Shown here: in pieces, positions 8,402-18,721 of the stretch
How positions within the stretch are numbered: position 1 is the stretch's first letter
How the letters are laid out: every line of letters starts with the position of its first letter
Source of the DNA: Sphingomonas sp. BGYR3
GTDB lineage: Bacteria; Pseudomonadota; Alphaproteobacteria; Sphingomonadales; Sphingomonadaceae
NCBI RefSeq assembly: GCF_025153455.1
Contig: NZ_JANZNT010000001.1
Span: 2,412,403 to 2,476,402, forward strand
DNA length: 64,000 bases
Reading direction: 5' to 3'
Position numbers and translations under genes: made by a program
The notes under the pieces: model-generated
The model's input: only the letters and a program-made list of their open reading frames with translations
What the model was told of the DNA's origin: nothing
Databases searched by the model: none

Positions 8402-8869
8402 CTATCCCGCCAGCGCCAGCGCGTCGATCGCCCCTTGCAGGATCAGGGCGGCCGCATGGTTATCGATGCGTTCGGCGCGCTTGGCCCGGCTGAGGTCCTG
8501 TTCGATCATCGCGCGCTCTGCCGCCACCGTGGACCAGCGTTCGTCCCACAAGAGGATGGGCAGGCGCAGATCGGTCAGGTTGCGGGCAAAGGCGCGCACC
8601 GATTGCGTGCGCGGGCTGTCCGTACCGTCCATGTTCAGCGGCAGGCCGATGACGATCCCCTTGACCGCCTGTCGCTGCATCAGCGCGGCCAGCGCCGCCC
8701 GGTCGGCCATGAACTTGGTCCGGCGGACCAGCTCGGCCGGGCTGGCAAAGCTCCACCCGGCGTCGCACAGCGCGGTGCCGATGGTCTTTGTGCCGACATC
8801 CAGCCCGATCAGCCGGCCGCCATCCGGCAGTTCGGCTGCGAAATCGGCGGCGGCGGAATGGACGTTCAT
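8402..8869 (-). CDS. ruvX: Holliday junction resolvase-like RuvX (YqgF)
   Basis: A 155-residue protein with the RNase H-like YqgF fold. The first strand has [10 protein letters not shown] with the catalytic Asp, the middle has [15 protein letters not shown], then LWDERWST with the second acidic pair, and the end carries [14 protein letters not shown] with the last Asp. It is implicated in pre-16S rRNA processing and possibly DNA junction resolution. Start at ATG 8869 was chosen because it overlaps the stop of the upstream gene (ATGA); the longer frame upstream is an antisense artefact of that gene. Confidence 0.9.
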   Translation of the reverse strand: MNVHSAAADFAAELPDGGRLIGLDVGTKTIGTALCDAGWSFASPAELVRRTKFMADRAALAALMQRQAVKGIVIGLPLNMDGTDSPRTQSVRAFARNLTDLRLPILLWDERWSTVAAERAMIEQDLSRAKRAERIDNHAAALILQGAIDALALAG

Positions 8870-9969
8870 CGCGCGAACGCCGCCAGCCGCCGGGCCGCAT
8901 CCGCACGGACATTGCCCCAGAACAGGCTGTAATCGAACACATGGAAATTGTTGCCGGGCAGCACGAACGGCCCGACTTCGGGGGGCTGTCCGATCAACAG
9001 GAACCCGCGTCCGTCGCAGCGCGCGGGGACCTGGCCCGGCTGCAGCGACGCATCGCTCATGTCCTTGGTCGGGAACAGGGTGCCCAGATTGGCACCGGCC
9101 GGCGCCGCGCTGTTGGGCGTGCCGGTGATCGGGTTGGTACAGATCATCGCCGTGCCCGCGCGCGACGCGCCGGTATAGCCGGGCGTGCGGTCGAACACCT
9201 CGGTCACCAGCGCGGGGTCCGCCGGCTCGGCAAAGCTTTGCCATGACAGGATGCAGCCCGTTTGATCCGCGCTGGCACATTCGGGCAGGCCAAGCGCGGG
9301 GAGGTCGGCCGTCCGGCTGATCGGCCAGCCAACGGCATAGGCCGCCACGATCCGCGTCGCCAGTGGCTTGCCGGCAACCCGGTCCTTGAGCAGCCGGGTC
9401 AGGTGCAGCGCGCCCTGGCTGTGCCCGGCCAGGATGATCGGGCGGTCGGCGGGTATTTCGGCCAGAAAGCGGTCGAACGCCGCCGCAACGTCGCCATAGG
9501 CCAAGTCCAGCGCCTGGCTGGCCGCGCCCTGATCGGTCAGGAACGCGCCGAACGTCGCCTGGCGGTATCGCGGCGCCCAGATCGCGGCGCTGGCGTTGAA
9601 CGCGCTTGCCTGACCCCGCAGGAACAGGGCGGCGCGATCATTCGCCTCCCTGTCGTCCAGCGGCGCATTCCATGCGTTGCGCGACAGGTAGGAGGTCGGG
9701 TGGATATAGAACATCGCCGCGCCGGGCGCCTTGCCGACCGACTGGCCTGCGGGCACCCACAGTGCGGGATTGCCGGGCAGATCGGGCCTGGCGATCCACA
9801 TCTTTGCATCGGCATAGCGTTCCGGCCCCATCGCCCCCTGCATCGAAAAGGGCGCGGACGGCACCATTGCGGCGCGCATCAGCTGAACGCCCCAGATGCG
9901 ATAAGCGAACGCGCCACCGATGGTCAGCACGATAAGAACGGCAATGACATAGAGGAACTTGCGGGCCAC
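8866..9969 (-). CDS. DUF3089 alpha/beta-hydrolase-like protein, membrane-anchored
   Basis: This 367-residue protein begins with one transmembrane segment ([19 protein letters not shown], residues 5-23) and continues in the periplasm. The DUF3089 family is a branch of the alpha/beta hydrolases; the nucleophile elbow GHSQGALH is clear at about residue 180. A segment [19 protein letters not shown] near residue 90 is also typical of the family. Substrate is unknown. The gene ends four bases into ruvX, so the two are co-transcribed, a pairing without obvious functional sense. Confidence 0.8.
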   Translation of the reverse strand: MARKFLYVIAVLIVLTIGGAFAYRIWGVQLMRAAMVPSAPFSMQGAMGPERYADAKMWIARPDLPGNPALWVPAGQSVGKAPGAAMFYIHPTSYLSRNAWNAPLDDREANDRAALFLRGQASAFNASAAIWAPRYRQATFGAFLTDQGAASQALDLAYGDVAAAFDRFLAEIPADRPIILAGHSQGALHLTRLLKDRVAGKPLATRIVAAYAVGWPISRTADLPALGLPECASADQTGCILSWQSFAEPADPALVTEVFDRTPGYTGASRAGTAMICTNPITGTPNSAAPAGANLGTLFPTKDMSDASLQPGQVPARCDGRGFLLIGQPPEVGPFVLPGNNFHVFDYSLFWGNVRADAARRLAAFAR

Positions 9970-10080
9970 GCGGCACCCTCCTTAGGCTTGGGCATCGTTC
10001 ATGCTCCGGCGCGAGTCGAGGCCATGGGTGGGGGTTTGGGCGGCGCGTTGCAAGCCCGCCCTTGGGTGAGGGGGTAGTGC

Positions 10081-11856
10081 GTGACCGATCAGGATATTCC
10101 GGCCGACGATGAAACGGGGATGCGGCACCGCCCGCTGATCCTGGCCGTGCTGGGCGCGGCCGCGGGGCTGCTGGCCCATGCCGTGATCGGCGAATCGCGG
10201 ACCATGGATGCCAGCGCGATGCGCACCGCCGCGCTGGCGTTCATCATCGTTGCGCCCGTGCTGTTCGGCCTGGTGGTCGAACGCGCGCGGCAGACCGCAT
10301 CCATCGTCTTTGCGCTGATCTGCGGCGTGCTGGCCGGGCTGATCGCGCTGTGGAACGGGCCGACGAACAGCTGGAGCGCCAGCGAGGGGTGGCGGATGGT
10401 CGCCATCATCCTGGCCATCGCCATCGCCGCGCCGCTGTTTCAGTCGGTCCGGGTCGTCGATCGGCGGCGGTTCCAGTTTCCCTATCGCAGCGTCCATGAC
10501 CATGCCTGGACCAATGCGGTCATGGTTGCTGCCGCCTGGGTGTTCACTGGCATCAGTTTCCTGATGCTGTTCCTGCTCTCTGAATTGTTCGCGCTGATCG
10601 GGATCAGGCTGCTGCGCGACCTGTTGCGGGAAGACTGGTTCTGGCGCGTCATGCTGGGTGGGGCGTGGGGCGCGGGCCTGGGCCTGATCCGCGAACAGGA
10701 CAAGGTCGTGCGCCTGCTTCAGCGGGTGGTGATGGCCATATTGGGCGTGCTTGGCCCGGTGCTGGGCGCGGCGCTGATGCTGTTCCTTGTCTCGCTGCCG
10801 TTTACCGGCCTGTCGGGCCTGTGGGAAAGCTGGGGCAGCGCGGCGGGATTGCTGCTGTCCGCGACCATCGGCTGCTTCATCCTGGCCAATGCGATCATCG
10901 GTAACGGGCCGGAGGATGAGCCGCGCAATCCCCTGCTCCGCTATGGCGCGATCCTGCTGGCGCTGTCGATGTTTCCGCTGGCCGTGCTGGCGGCGACCGC
11001 CATCGGCCTTCGCATTGATCAATATGGCCTGACCCCGGAACGGCTGTGGGCCATCGTGTTCGCGGCCGTCTCCTGCACAGTCGGCCTTGCCTATTGGTTC
11101 AGCCTGGGGCGGGGCCGGGCGGAGTGGGCGCGCATGGCCCGTTCGGCCAATCTGCGGATCGCGCTGGCGGTGTGCATCGTCGCCGCCATCCTGGCGACGC
11201 CGCTGGTCAGCTTCAACGCGATGGCGACGCGGGATCAGGTGGCGCGAATCAGGGATGGACGAACCAAGCCCGGCAGGGTGGACTGGGCGGCGCTCGCGTT
11301 CGATTTCGGCGATCCGGGGCGGGCGGCGGTCAAGCGCCTTGGGCAGCAGACCCGGTTCGCGGAAAAGGCGAAACAGGCGCTGGCTGCGGAGAATCGCTGG
11401 GATTTGTTCCAGCCGCCCGTCGATGTTGCGAAACGTCGCCGGTCGCTGACCGTGCTGCCCGCTGGCACCGCCGTGCCCGAATCGCTGGTCGAAGCGGCGG
11501 CGAGCTATGCGCTGTGCGGGGACGACGACAAGCCGTGCATCGTCCGCGCGCTGCCCGATGGCGAATGGCTGGTGCTGGATGGCGGCTGTGTCGATACGCT
11601 CGCGCCCACTGATCGGCCGGTCACACAGCCTGGCCTTGCGGTCGAAATCCGAACCACGGTCAATCATTGTGCCCTGCCGAAACGGGTCCGGCGCGAGGGC
11701 GATCGCTGGGCAGTCATTGACACCGGCCTGCCCGAAACCGCCGAAGCCATTGCCGCCGCCAAGGCGGGCGTGGCGCGGGGCGATGTGGAGGTGCGCGAAG
11801 TCACCCGGCGGCAGGTGTTCGTCGGCGGCGTGCCGGTGGGCGATCCGTTCGAGTAG
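10081..11856 (+). CDS. DUF4153 multi-pass membrane protein
   Basis: The 591-residue protein starts with GTG and has about ten hydrophobic helices in the first 380 residues, followed by a soluble C-terminal region of about 200 residues with four Cys ([23 protein letters not shown]). The membrane part resembles DUF4153, whose typical segments include [15 protein letters not shown] and the paired WE/WG loops. Function in the family is not established. It is transcribed toward gatC, 38 bases upstream of that gene. Confidence 0.7.
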   Translation: MTDQDIPADDETGMRHRPLILAVLGAAAGLLAHAVIGESRTMDASAMRTAALAFIIVAPVLFGLVVERARQTASIVFALICGVLAGLIALWNGPTNSWSASEGWRMVAIILAIAIAAPLFQSVRVVDRRRFQFPYRSVHDHAWTNAVMVAAAWVFTGISFLMLFLLSELFALIGIRLLRDLLREDWFWRVMLGGAWGAGLGLIREQDKVVRLLQRVVMAILGVLGPVLGAALMLFLVSLPFTGLSGLWESWGSAAGLLLSATIGCFILANAIIGNGPEDEPRNPLLRYGAILLALSMFPLAVLAATAIGLRIDQYGLTPERLWAIVFAAVSCTVGLAYWFSLGRGRAEWARMARSANLRIALAVCIVAAILATPLVSFNAMATRDQVARIRDGRTKPGRVDWAALAFDFGDPGRAAVKRLGQQTRFAEKAKQALAAENRWDLFQPPVDVAKRRRSLTVLPAGTAVPESLVEAAASYALCGDDDKPCIVRALPDGEWLVLDGGCVDTLAPTDRPVTQPGLAVEIRTTVNHCALPKRVRREGDRWAVIDTGLPETAEAIAAAKAGVARGDVEVREVTRRQVFVGGVPVGDPFE

Positions 11857-11894
11857 CCTTGCGCCTGCGCCCCGCCCGCGCTAGCCGCAGGGCC

Positions 11895-12182
11895 ATGTCC
11901 GTCGATACGCAAACCGTGAAGAAGATCGCGTCGCTGGCGCGCATCGCGATCACCGATGACGATGCCGAGCGGCTCGTCCCCGAACTCAACAACATCCTTG
12001 GCTGGGTGGAACAGCTGAGTGAGGTGGATTGCACCGGGGTCGAGCCGATGACGGCGGTGATCGCCAACCGCCTGCGCCTGCGCGACGATGTGGTTTCGGA
12101 CGGCGATGTGCGCGACGCGGTGCTGGCCAATGCGCCGGTTGCCGAACATGGCTTTTTCGGCGTGCCGAAGGTGATCGAATGA
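11895..12182 (+). CDS. gatC: Aspartyl/glutamyl-tRNA amidotransferase subunit C
   Basis: A 95-residue small subunit of GatCAB, which converts Glu-tRNA(Gln) and Asp-tRNA(Asn) to the amide forms. The family pattern is evident: [19 protein letters not shown], then [15 protein letters not shown], then GVEPM, and the end [19 protein letters not shown]. Start at ATG 11895 matches the family N-terminus. The stop overlaps the gatA start. Confidence 0.95.
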   Translation: MSVDTQTVKKIASLARIAITDDDAERLVPELNNILGWVEQLSEVDCTGVEPMTAVIANRLRLRDDVVSDGDVRDAVLANAPVAEHGFFGVPKVIE

Positions 12183-13666
12183 TGGCTGCGCTGACTGATC
12201 TGACCGTTGCCGGAATCCGCGATGGCGTACGCGCGGGCGATTTTACCGCGCGTGAGGTGGCCGAGGCGTTCGTGGCGCGCGTTGCCGCCGCCAAGCCGCT
12301 GAACGCCTTTCTGATCGAAACGCCCGACCATGCGCTGGCCGCGGCCGATGCCGCCGACGCGGCGCGGGCGGCGGGTGAGACGCTGAAGCCGCTGGCCGGC
12401 GTGCCGATCGGCATGAAGGACCTGTTCTGCACCAAGGGGGTGGAGGCCCGCGCGGCGAGCCATATCCTTGAGGGGTTCAAGCCGCCCTATGAATCGACCG
12501 TTTCCGGCAAATTGTGGGAAGCGGGCGCGGGGATGCTCGGCAAGCTGAACATGGATCAGTTCGCGATGGGATCGTCCAACGAAACCAGCGCCTATGGCAA
12601 TGTCATCTCCCCTTGGCGCCGCAACGATGGCGGCAATGCGGCGCTGGCCCCCGGCGGATCGTCGGGCGGTTCGTCGGCGGCCATCGCCGCGCGGCTGTGC
12701 CCGGCGGCGACCGGCACCGATACCGGCGGTTCGATTCGCCAGCCCGCCGCATTCACCGGCATTTCGGGGATCAAGCCGACCTATGGCCGCTGCTCGCGGT
12801 TCGGCGTCATCGCCTTTGCCTCGTCGCTGGATCAGGCCGGGCCGATGGCGCGCGACGTACGCGACTGCGCGATCATGCTGGAGGCGATGAGTGGATTCGA
12901 CCCCAGGGACGCGACCAGCCTGGACCTGCCGGTGCCGAATTGGGAGGCACTGCTGAACGCCGACCTGCGCGGCAAGCGGATTGGGATTCCCAAGGAATAC
13001 CGCGTCGACGGGATGCCGGCCGAGATCGACGCCCTGTGGGAACAGGGCATTGCCTGGGTCAAGGACGCGGGTGCCGAGGTGGTGGACGTCAGCCTGCCGC
13101 ATACCAAATACGCGCTGCCCACCTATTACATCATCGCCCCGGCAGAGGCGTCGTCCAACCTGGCGCGGTATGACGGGGTGCGCTACGGCGCGCGCGAACT
13201 GCCGCAGGGTGCGGGGCTTCAGGACATGTATGCCGCCACCCGCGCCGCCGGATTCGGTGACGAGGTGAAGCGCCGCATCATGATCGGCACCTATGTGCTG
13301 TCGGCCGGGTTCTATGACGCCTATTTCACGCAGGCGTCCAAGGTCCGCACCCTGATCGCGCGCGATTTCGAGCGGGCGTTCGAGACGTGCGACCTGCTGC
13401 TGACGCCGACCGCGCCGTCATCCGCCTTTGCGCTGGGTGAAAAGAGCGCGGATCCGCTGGCCATGTACCTGAACGACGTGTTCACGGTGCCGTCGTCGCT
13501 GGCCGGGCTGCCCGCGATGAGCGTGCCGGGCGGGCTGGACGCACAGGGCCTGCCGCTGGGGCTGCAGATCATCGGCAAGCCGCTGGACGAACAGGGCGTG
13601 CTGAACGCCGGTCTGGCCATCGAACAGCGCGCAGGCTTTACCGCACGGCCCGGCGACTGGTGGTAA
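12179..13666 (+). CDS. gatA: Aspartyl/glutamyl-tRNA amidotransferase subunit A
   Basis: The 495-residue amidase subunit generates ammonia from glutamine. The amidase signature is complete: the catalytic Lys in [10 protein letters not shown], then the Gly/Ser-rich stretch [10 protein letters not shown] and the nucleophile region [14 protein letters not shown]. The ATG at 12179 overlaps the gatC stop; a second ATG follows immediately at 12182. Normally gatB would follow, but here an antisense glycosyltransferase gene intervenes before gatB at 14804. Confidence 0.95.
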   Translation: MMAALTDLTVAGIRDGVRAGDFTAREVAEAFVARVAAAKPLNAFLIETPDHALAAADAADAARAAGETLKPLAGVPIGMKDLFCTKGVEARAASHILEGFKPPYESTVSGKLWEAGAGMLGKLNMDQFAMGSSNETSAYGNVISPWRRNDGGNAALAPGGSSGGSSAAIAARLCPAATGTDTGGSIRQPAAFTGISGIKPTYGRCSRFGVIAFASSLDQAGPMARDVRDCAIMLEAMSGFDPRDATSLDLPVPNWEALLNADLRGKRIGIPKEYRVDGMPAEIDALWEQGIAWVKDAGAEVVDVSLPHTKYALPTYYIIAPAEASSNLARYDGVRYGARELPQGAGLQDMYAATRAAGFGDEVKRRIMIGTYVLSAGFYDAYFTQASKVRTLIARDFERAFETCDLLLTPTAPSSAFALGEKSADPLAMYLNDVFTVPSSLAGLPAMSVPGGLDAQGLPLGLQIIGKPLDEQGVLNAGLAIEQRAGFTARPGDWW

Positions 13667-13682
13667 CGCGCTCGCCCGCCGC

Positions 13683-14642
13683 TTAGGCGCGCGGGGCGGG
13701 CACCGCCAGATAGGCGAGGCGGCGGATTTCCCGTCGTCCGCGCACCACCGTGTCCAGAATAAGGCCGGTGAACAGGTTGAGCAGGCCGACGATGGACAGG
13801 CCGGTGACCAGCACCGCCGTCGGCAACCGCGGCACCAGCCCCGTCTGGGCATAGGTGATCGCCAGCGGGATCGCCAGCAGCACCGCCAGCACGATGGTCG
13901 CCGCGCCGATCGCGCCAAAGAACAGGACCGGCCGTTCGATCCGGTACAGGGTGACGATCGTCCGCAGGATGCGCCAGCCATCGCGATAGGTCGACAGTTT
14001 CGAGGTCGAACCTTCTGGCCGGGCGAGATAATTGGTCATCACCTCCGCCACCGGCATCCGCAGTTCCAGGGCGTGGATGCTGATTTCTGTCTCGATCTCG
14101 AACCCGGCAGACAGCACCGGAAAGCTTTTGACGAAGCGGCGGGAAAACACGCGGTATCCCGACAGGATGTCGGTAAAGCTGCGCCCGAACAGCCGCGCCA
14201 GCATCCCCGTCAGCATCCGGTTGCCCAGCCGGTGCCCCCGGCGATAGGCCAGCTCGACCTCTGACCGGCGGGCGCCGACGATCATGTCGAGCTGTTCCGC
14301 GACCAGTTTTTCGACCAGTTCCGGCGCGGCCCCCGCATCATAGGTCAGGTCGCCGTCGGACAGGACATAGATATCGGCATCGACATCGGCGAACATCCGG
14401 CGCACGACATTGCCCTTGCCCTGCATCCGTTCGGTTCGCACCACGGCCCCGGCCGCCTCTGCCGCCGCGATGGTGCCGTCGCGGCTGTTGTTGTCATAGA
14501 CATAGACGGTGGCCGTCGGCAGCGCGTCGCGAAATGCCGCGACGGTGCGGCCGATCGCGACCTCTTCGTTGTAACAGGGCAGGAGAACGGCGATCTTCAG
14601 GCCGGCGAACCGGCCCGGCTCGCGATGAACTTGCGACGACAC
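13683..14642 (-). CDS. Family 2 glycosyltransferase with C-terminal membrane helices (DPM1/undecaprenyl-sugar type)
   Basis: This 319-residue protein begins with the GT2 domain: LLPCYNEE, VYDNNSRDGT and the metal motif LSDGDLTYD. A Q-G-K-G-N segment (about residues 83-88) is typical for dolichyl/undecaprenyl phosphate sugar synthases. Two hydrophobic helices near the C-terminus (about 240-265 and 275-300) anchor it. The likely reaction is transfer of a sugar to a polyprenyl phosphate. The start is set at GTG 14642, which has a GGGTGGGG ribosome site; the in-frame ATG at 14771 would add a non-conserved, basic leader. It lies antisense between gatA and gatB. Confidence 0.75.
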   Translation of the reverse strand: MSSQVHREPGRFAGLKIAVLLPCYNEEVAIGRTVAAFRDALPTATVYVYDNNSRDGTIAAAEAAGAVVRTERMQGKGNVVRRMFADVDADIYVLSDGDLTYDAGAAPELVEKLVAEQLDMIVGARRSEVELAYRRGHRLGNRMLTGMLARLFGRSFTDILSGYRVFSRRFVKSFPVLSAGFEIETEISIHALELRMPVAEVMTNYLARPEGSTSKLSTYRDGWRILRTIVTLYRIERPVLFFGAIGAATIVLAVLLAIPLAITYAQTGLVPRLPTAVLVTGLSIVGLLNLFTGLILDTVVRGRREIRRLAYLAVPAPRA

Positions 14643-14803
14643 GGCCCCACCCTGTTGCGTGCCGCCCGTGCGCGGGCGGCGTTGATCCCGAGTGCGTAAT
14701 GCACACCCGGAAGCCGCGCAATGCCGAAGCGTCTGGACCTTGGCGGGATGACGCGCGATAGACGGGTGCATATCCCCATTTCACCATCCATGACGGACAG
14801 ATC

Positions 14804-16285
14804 GTGACGCAGACGACGACAGACTATCGGATCAAGGGCGAAACCGGCGAATGGGAGGTCGTGATCGGCCTTGAGGTCCATGCCCAGGTGACGAGCAACG
14901 CCAAGCTGTTTTCCGGCGCCGCCACCGCTTTCGGTGCGGAACCAAATACGCAGGTTTCGCTGATCGACGCGGCGATGCCGGGGATGCTGCCCGTGCCCAA
15001 CCGCGAATGCATCCGTCAGGCGGTGCGCACCGGCATGGCGATCGATGCACAGATCAACCGCTGGTCGCGGTTCGACCGCAAGAATTACTTCTACGCCGAT
15101 CTGCCGCAGGGCTATCAGATCAGCCAGCTCTATCACCCGCTGGTGGGTGAGGGCGCGCTGACCATCGATGCCGATGAAAAGGCCGGGATTGCCGAGCCGA
15201 AGCGGATCGGGATCGAGCGCATCCATGTGGAACAGGACGCCGGCAAGCTGATGCACGATCAGCATCCCAGCATGTCCTATGTCGACCTGAACCGCTCCGG
15301 CATTGCGCTGATGGAAATCGTCAGCCGGCCCGACATGCGCTCGCCGGCAGAGGCGGGGGCCTATCTGTCGAAGCTGCGGTCGATCCTGCGTTATGTCGGG
15401 TCGTGCGACGGCAACATGGATCAGGGGTCGATGCGCGCCGACGTCAACGTCTCTGTGCGCAAGCCCGGCAGCGAGCTGGGCACGCGCACGGAAACCAAGA
15501 ACGTCAATTCGGTCCGCTTTGTCATGCAGGCGATCGAGCAGGAGGCGCGCCGTCAGGTCGAGGTACTGGAATCCGGTGGCAAGATTGTTCAGGAAACCCG
15601 CCTGTTCGATCCCGACAAGGGCGAGACGCGGTCGATGCGGTCCAAGGAGGACGCGCATGATTACCGCTATTTCCCCGATCCCGACCTGTTGCCGCTTGAG
15701 CTGGACGAGGATTTCCTGACCGAATGTCGCAACAGCCTGCCCGAACTGCCCGATGCCAAGCGGGCGCGGTACGAAGGGCTGGGCATCACCCCCTATAATG
15801 CCGCCGTGCTGACCGCAGAGGTCGAGACGGCGCGCTGGTTCGACGCGTTGCTGGGTGCGGGCGCAAAGCCGGTTCAGGCATCCAACTGGGTCGCCGCCGA
15901 ACTGTTCGGCGCGCTCAACCGGCTGGGCCGCGACATCACCGACAGCCCGGTCAGTCCGGTTCAGGCCGCCGGCCTGCTGGCGCTGGTCGCCGATGGCACC
16001 CTGTCGGGCAGCCTGTCGAAACAGGTGTTCGAAATCATGCTGGAAACCGGGCAGGACGCAGCCGTGATCGTCGAAGAGCGCGGGTTGAAGCAGACCAGCG
16101 ACACCGGCGCGATCGAGGCGGTGATAGCCGAGGTGCTGGCAAAGAATCCGGGCCAGTTGGAGCAGTATCGCGGCGGCAAGGAGGCCTTGTTCGGCTTTTT
16201 CGTCGGTCAGACGATGAAGGCGATGGGCGGCAAGGCCAATCCGGCGGTGGTCAACGACCTGCTCAAAAAGGCGCTGGCAGGATGA
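14804..16285 (+). CDS. gatB: Aspartyl/glutamyl-tRNA amidotransferase subunit B
   Basis: The 493-residue tRNA-binding, ATP-using subunit of GatCAB. It starts with GTG. Conserved segments are [27 protein letters not shown], the [11 protein letters not shown] kinase-site motif, and the C-terminal YqeY-like helical domain ending in NDLLKKAL. Full length for the family. The stop overlaps the following cyclophilin gene by four bases. Confidence 0.97.
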   Translation: MTQTTTDYRIKGETGEWEVVIGLEVHAQVTSNAKLFSGAATAFGAEPNTQVSLIDAAMPGMLPVPNRECIRQAVRTGMAIDAQINRWSRFDRKNYFYADLPQGYQISQLYHPLVGEGALTIDADEKAGIAEPKRIGIERIHVEQDAGKLMHDQHPSMSYVDLNRSGIALMEIVSRPDMRSPAEAGAYLSKLRSILRYVGSCDGNMDQGSMRADVNVSVRKPGSELGTRTETKNVNSVRFVMQAIEQEARRQVEVLESGGKIVQETRLFDPDKGETRSMRSKEDAHDYRYFPDPDLLPLELDEDFLTECRNSLPELPDAKRARYEGLGITPYNAAVLTAEVETARWFDALLGAGAKPVQASNWVAAELFGALNRLGRDITDSPVSPVQAAGLLALVADGTLSGSLSKQVFEIMLETGQDAAVIVEERGLKQTSDTGAIEAVIAEVLAKNPGQLEQYRGGKEALFGFFVGQTMKAMGGKANPAVVNDLLKKALAG

Positions 16286-16914
16286 TCGGGCGGCGCGCGC
16301 TGCTGATCGTGGCGGCGATGCTGGCCGCGCCTGCGCTGGCGCAGGACGGGGCAGCGCCGCCTGCAGAGCCGCCGCTGCCGCGCGTGACCATCGTGACCAC
16401 GGCAGGTACGATGACGGTCGAGGTGGAGGCGAAGAAGGCGCCGGTCACCGCCGCCAATTTCCTGCGCTATGTCGACCAGAAAAAGCTGGACGGCGTTGGT
16501 TTCTACCGCGTGGTCAAGGTTCAGGACGCGTTCGGCTTTGTCCAGTTCGGCGCGCTGACCGACGTGTCGCGCATTCTGCCCCCGATCAAGCATGAGCCGA
16601 CGACCCAGACCGGCCTGTCCCATGTCGACGGCGTGCTGTCCGTCGCGCGGCTTGCCCCCGGCACCGCGCGCGGCGAATTCACGATCATGATCGGCGATCA
16701 CAGCCATTATATGGATGCGGGCAAGGGGGCGCCGGACGACAATCTGGGCTATGCCGCGTTCGGCCGGGTGGTCGAGGGGCGGGACGTGCTGCTGAAAATC
16801 CTGGAGACGCCGGTCGATCCGGCCAAAAACTCCCAAGGCGCGTTCAAGGGCGAGATGCCGGCCAGTCCGGTTCGCATCATCAGCGCCCGGCGGCTTGCCG
16901 CTCCGCCGCGATAG
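16282..16914 (+). CDS. Periplasmic cyclophilin-type peptidyl-prolyl isomerase
   Basis: A 210-residue exported foldase with a signal peptide ending APALA-Q (about residue 20). The cyclophilin core starts [15 protein letters not shown] and contains [20 protein letters not shown]. The usual active-site Arg after the F-x-R motif is retained in FYRVV, and the late [17 protein letters not shown] is typical. It begins inside the gatB stop (ATGA), so it is translationally coupled. It may assist folding of envelope proteins, possibly including those of the adjacent exosortase locus. Confidence 0.85.
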   Translation: MIGRRALLIVAAMLAAPALAQDGAAPPAEPPLPRVTIVTTAGTMTVEVEAKKAPVTAANFLRYVDQKKLDGVGFYRVVKVQDAFGFVQFGALTDVSRILPPIKHEPTTQTGLSHVDGVLSVARLAPGTARGEFTIMIGDHSHYMDAGKGAPDDNLGYAAFGRVVEGRDVLLKILETPVDPAKNSQGAFKGEMPASPVRIISARRLAAPPR

Positions 16915-16938
16915 ACGGCGCGATCGGGGCGCGGGCGG

Positions 16939-17196
16939 GTGAACACGGCCTGGGACTGGGGGACGCTGATCCTGTTTGCCGGATTGACCATGCTGTTTCT
17001 TCAGCGGTCAACAGGGCAGGCGCGGGCGGGGGACCATCCGATCCGCTATCTGCCGCCGGCGCTTGGCTGTGCCCTTGCCAACTGGCTGGGCAATGAAGGC
17101 CATGCCGTAGCGGCAATTGCCGTCGGGATGCTGATCATCGCCTATATTCTGGCTGTTCTACGCCCATGGCCGCTGGATCAAATCGGGAAATCATGA
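16939..17196 (+). CDS. Small membrane protein resembling the XrtV sorting system accessory protein
   Basis: An 85-residue protein starting with GTG, with two hydrophobic helices: WGTLILFAGLTMLFLQ (residues 7-22) and AAIAVGMLIIAYILAVL (about 58-74), joined by a loop with YLPPALGCALANWLGNEGH. The size, the W-D-W start and the P-P-A-x-G-C-A-x-A-N loop fit the small accessory protein that accompanies XrtV exosortases in sphingomonads. Its biochemical role is not known. Its place beside a sorting substrate and 2.5 kb from the exosortase supports the assignment. Confidence 0.65.
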   Translation: MNTAWDWGTLILFAGLTMLFLQRSTGQARAGDHPIRYLPPALGCALANWLGNEGHAVAAIAVGMLIIAYILAVLRPWPLDQIGKS

Positions 17197-17275
17197 AGAA
17201 AGTTAACGTGCGTGCAATCATTCTGACCCTGTGATATCTGCGCCCTTTAACGAGTCTTTGGTGGTAGGGCAGTAT

Positions 17276-18094
17276 ATGGCGTCGGAGAACATCATTGCGC
17301 GGGAACAGCGATTTCAGCGCAACGCGCTGATTGCTTTCGTTGTCATCGCCCTGATCGCCACACTGCTTTATTCGCTGGCGCGCGGCATGATGGCTGGCCC
17401 GACCGACATGGCCGCTGCCTTCACGCCTGCGGCTGGTCAGCAGGCCCCGATCGGTGCCGCTGCCCTGCCCAACGGCGCTGTCGCCGGAACCGGCGTCGGT
17501 GGCCCCGTGGACGCGGTTCGGCGGTTGCCCGGCACGGGCGGCACGACGGGCGGCACCGCAACCCAGCCTGGCACAGCGAACCCGGTTCCCGGCATTGAAA
17601 CCCCGGCAACCGGCACCGAAACGGCCGGAGCAGCCAACACCGATCCCGGCAGCGTTGGCGAACCGCCGGTGGGTCAGGGCTTCCTGCCCGACACGTCCGG
17701 CGTTGGCGGTGGTACCGGCACGGGTGTCGGCGGAGGCGGTGTTGGCGGCGCTGGTCCCGGCGCTGGCCCGATCGACGGCTTTTCCGGAGCGGGCGGTGGT
17801 GGCCAGGCCGGTGGCGGGCCGGTTGATCCCACGCCACCCACTGGTCCCGAAAACCCGACGGACCCGGTCACGCCGACAAATCCGACTACGCCGACCACCC
17901 CCACGAATCCGACCACCCCGACGACGCCGACCGACCCCGTGACGCCGACCAACCCGGTGCCGCCGGTGCCGGAACCGCTGACCTGGATGATGCTGATCCT
18001 TGGCGTCGGCATGGCCGGTTGCGCGTTGCGGCGGGAACGCGCCCGTGCGGGCTTGCTGGTTCAGGGCGCGGTGACGGCTGACAGCCGCGCCTGA
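17276..18094 (+). CDS. Exosortase substrate with PEPxxW C-terminal sorting signal
   Basis: A 272-residue secreted or membrane-tethered protein. One hydrophobic segment near the N-terminus (ALIAFVVIALIATLLYSLA, about residues 16-34) serves as export signal or anchor; the ATG at 17276 was preferred to a GTG at 17231 because it places this helix normally. The middle is Gly-, Ala- and Pro-rich and looks disordered, then a stretch of Pro-Thr repeats. The end is the sorting signal: the motif VPEPLTW, a hydrophobic helix (MMLILGVGMAGCAL) and a basic tail (RRERAR). This matches the PEPxxWA type with Met for Ala. Exosortase would cleave at PEP and transfer the chain to an envelope acceptor. Confidence 0.85.
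   Translation: MASENIIAREQRFQRNALIAFVVIALIATLLYSLARGMMAGPTDMAAAFTPAAGQQAPIGAAALPNGAVAGTGVGGPVDAVRRLPGTGGTTGGTATQPGTANPVPGIETPATGTETAGAANTDPGSVGEPPVGQGFLPDTSGVGGGTGTGVGGGGVGGAGPGAGPIDGFSGAGGGGQAGGGPVDPTPPTGPENPTDPVTPTNPTTPTTPTNPTTPTTPTDPVTPTNPVPPVPEPLTWMMLILGVGMAGCALRRERARAGLLVQGAVTADSRA
17830..17970 (+). repeat. Pro-Thr codon repeats in the sorting substrate
   Basis: Irregular tandem repeats coding for units such as P-T-N-P-T-T and P-V-T-P-T-N. They give an extended, rigid linker, potentially O-glycosylated, before the sorting signal. The bases are degenerate copies of a CCGACSAMC-like unit; length could vary between strains. Confidence 0.7.
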
Positions 18095-18118
18095 ACGCGT
18101 TGCCGGCGGCTTCGGCCG

Positions 18119-18661
18119 TCAGCGGATCGTCATGCGATCCTTGCTGATGGTGATGCTTTCCGCCTGAGCCAGGGCGCTCTGCCCCAGTAACGATACGCCG
18201 ACGCCGTCATCATCGACGATGGCGACCTTGACGTCGCGCATGGTCCGATTGCCGATCTGAACGGCCTGTGCATGGCCCATCCTGACCTTGCGCGTGCCAC
18301 CGACTGTGCGAAACGTGTCGCCCCCGTCCACGATGTCGGCAATGTCGAGCCGCGCTGCATCCGCCCGCGACAGGACCATCACGGAGGCGCCGGTATCGAC
18401 CAGGAACCGGTGCGGCTGTCCGTTCACCATGGCGGTGACATAGAACATGCCGTCCGACGACCGGGCGATGCTGACCATGGCGGGGCTGGCGTCGGGCGTG
18501 GGATCGCCGGGCGCATCGGCGGGCGGCGGCCCGGCGAGCACCGCGGCCAGGCCCGACATGGCGGCGTGCCGGTCGGTCGGGGACCAATGGGCAAACGCCG
18601 TCATCGCACCGCTAAGCAGCAGCGCGCTGGCAACGCTCGACCAAGGAATCCGCTCTTGCAT
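18119..18661 (-). CDS. Retropepsin-like aspartic protease (clan AA, periplasmic)
   Basis: A 180-residue protein with an N-terminal hydrophobic signal or anchor (residues 8-25) and a single aspartyl protease half with the active motif FLVDTGASVMVLS (Asp at about residue 90) and the later flap and LLGQSALAQ segment. Bacterial members (TIGR02281-type) act as dimers in the periplasm or inner membrane. The substrate is unknown. It is convergent with the exosortase substrate gene and is separated from it by only 24 bases. Confidence 0.8.
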   Translation of the reverse strand: MQERIPWSSVASALLLSGAMTAFAHWSPTDRHAAMSGLAAVLAGPPPADAPGDPTPDASPAMVSIARSSDGMFYVTAMVNGQPHRFLVDTGASVMVLSRADAARLDIADIVDGGDTFRTVGGTRKVRMGHAQAVQIGNRTMRDVKVAIVDDDGVGVSLLGQSALAQAESITISKDRMTIR

Positions 18662-18721
18662 GGCGCACGATTAACGGTGCGCCCTTCAATTAAGCGTGGG
18701 CAGGTCTGGTTAAACCCGCAT

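Noticed and set aside
9982..11667. Very long open frame (over 500 codons) on the minus strand opposite the DUF4153 gene
   Set aside because: It is an antisense shadow of a high-GC gene; its product is full of Arg, Gln and His without family motifs. Similar shadows oppose 42126-43868, 43865-45214 and 48869-50458.
17830..17970. Short tandem repeats as a possible CRISPR or regulatory repeat
   Set aside because: They encode a Pro-Thr stalk in frame within a clear gene and show no spacers.
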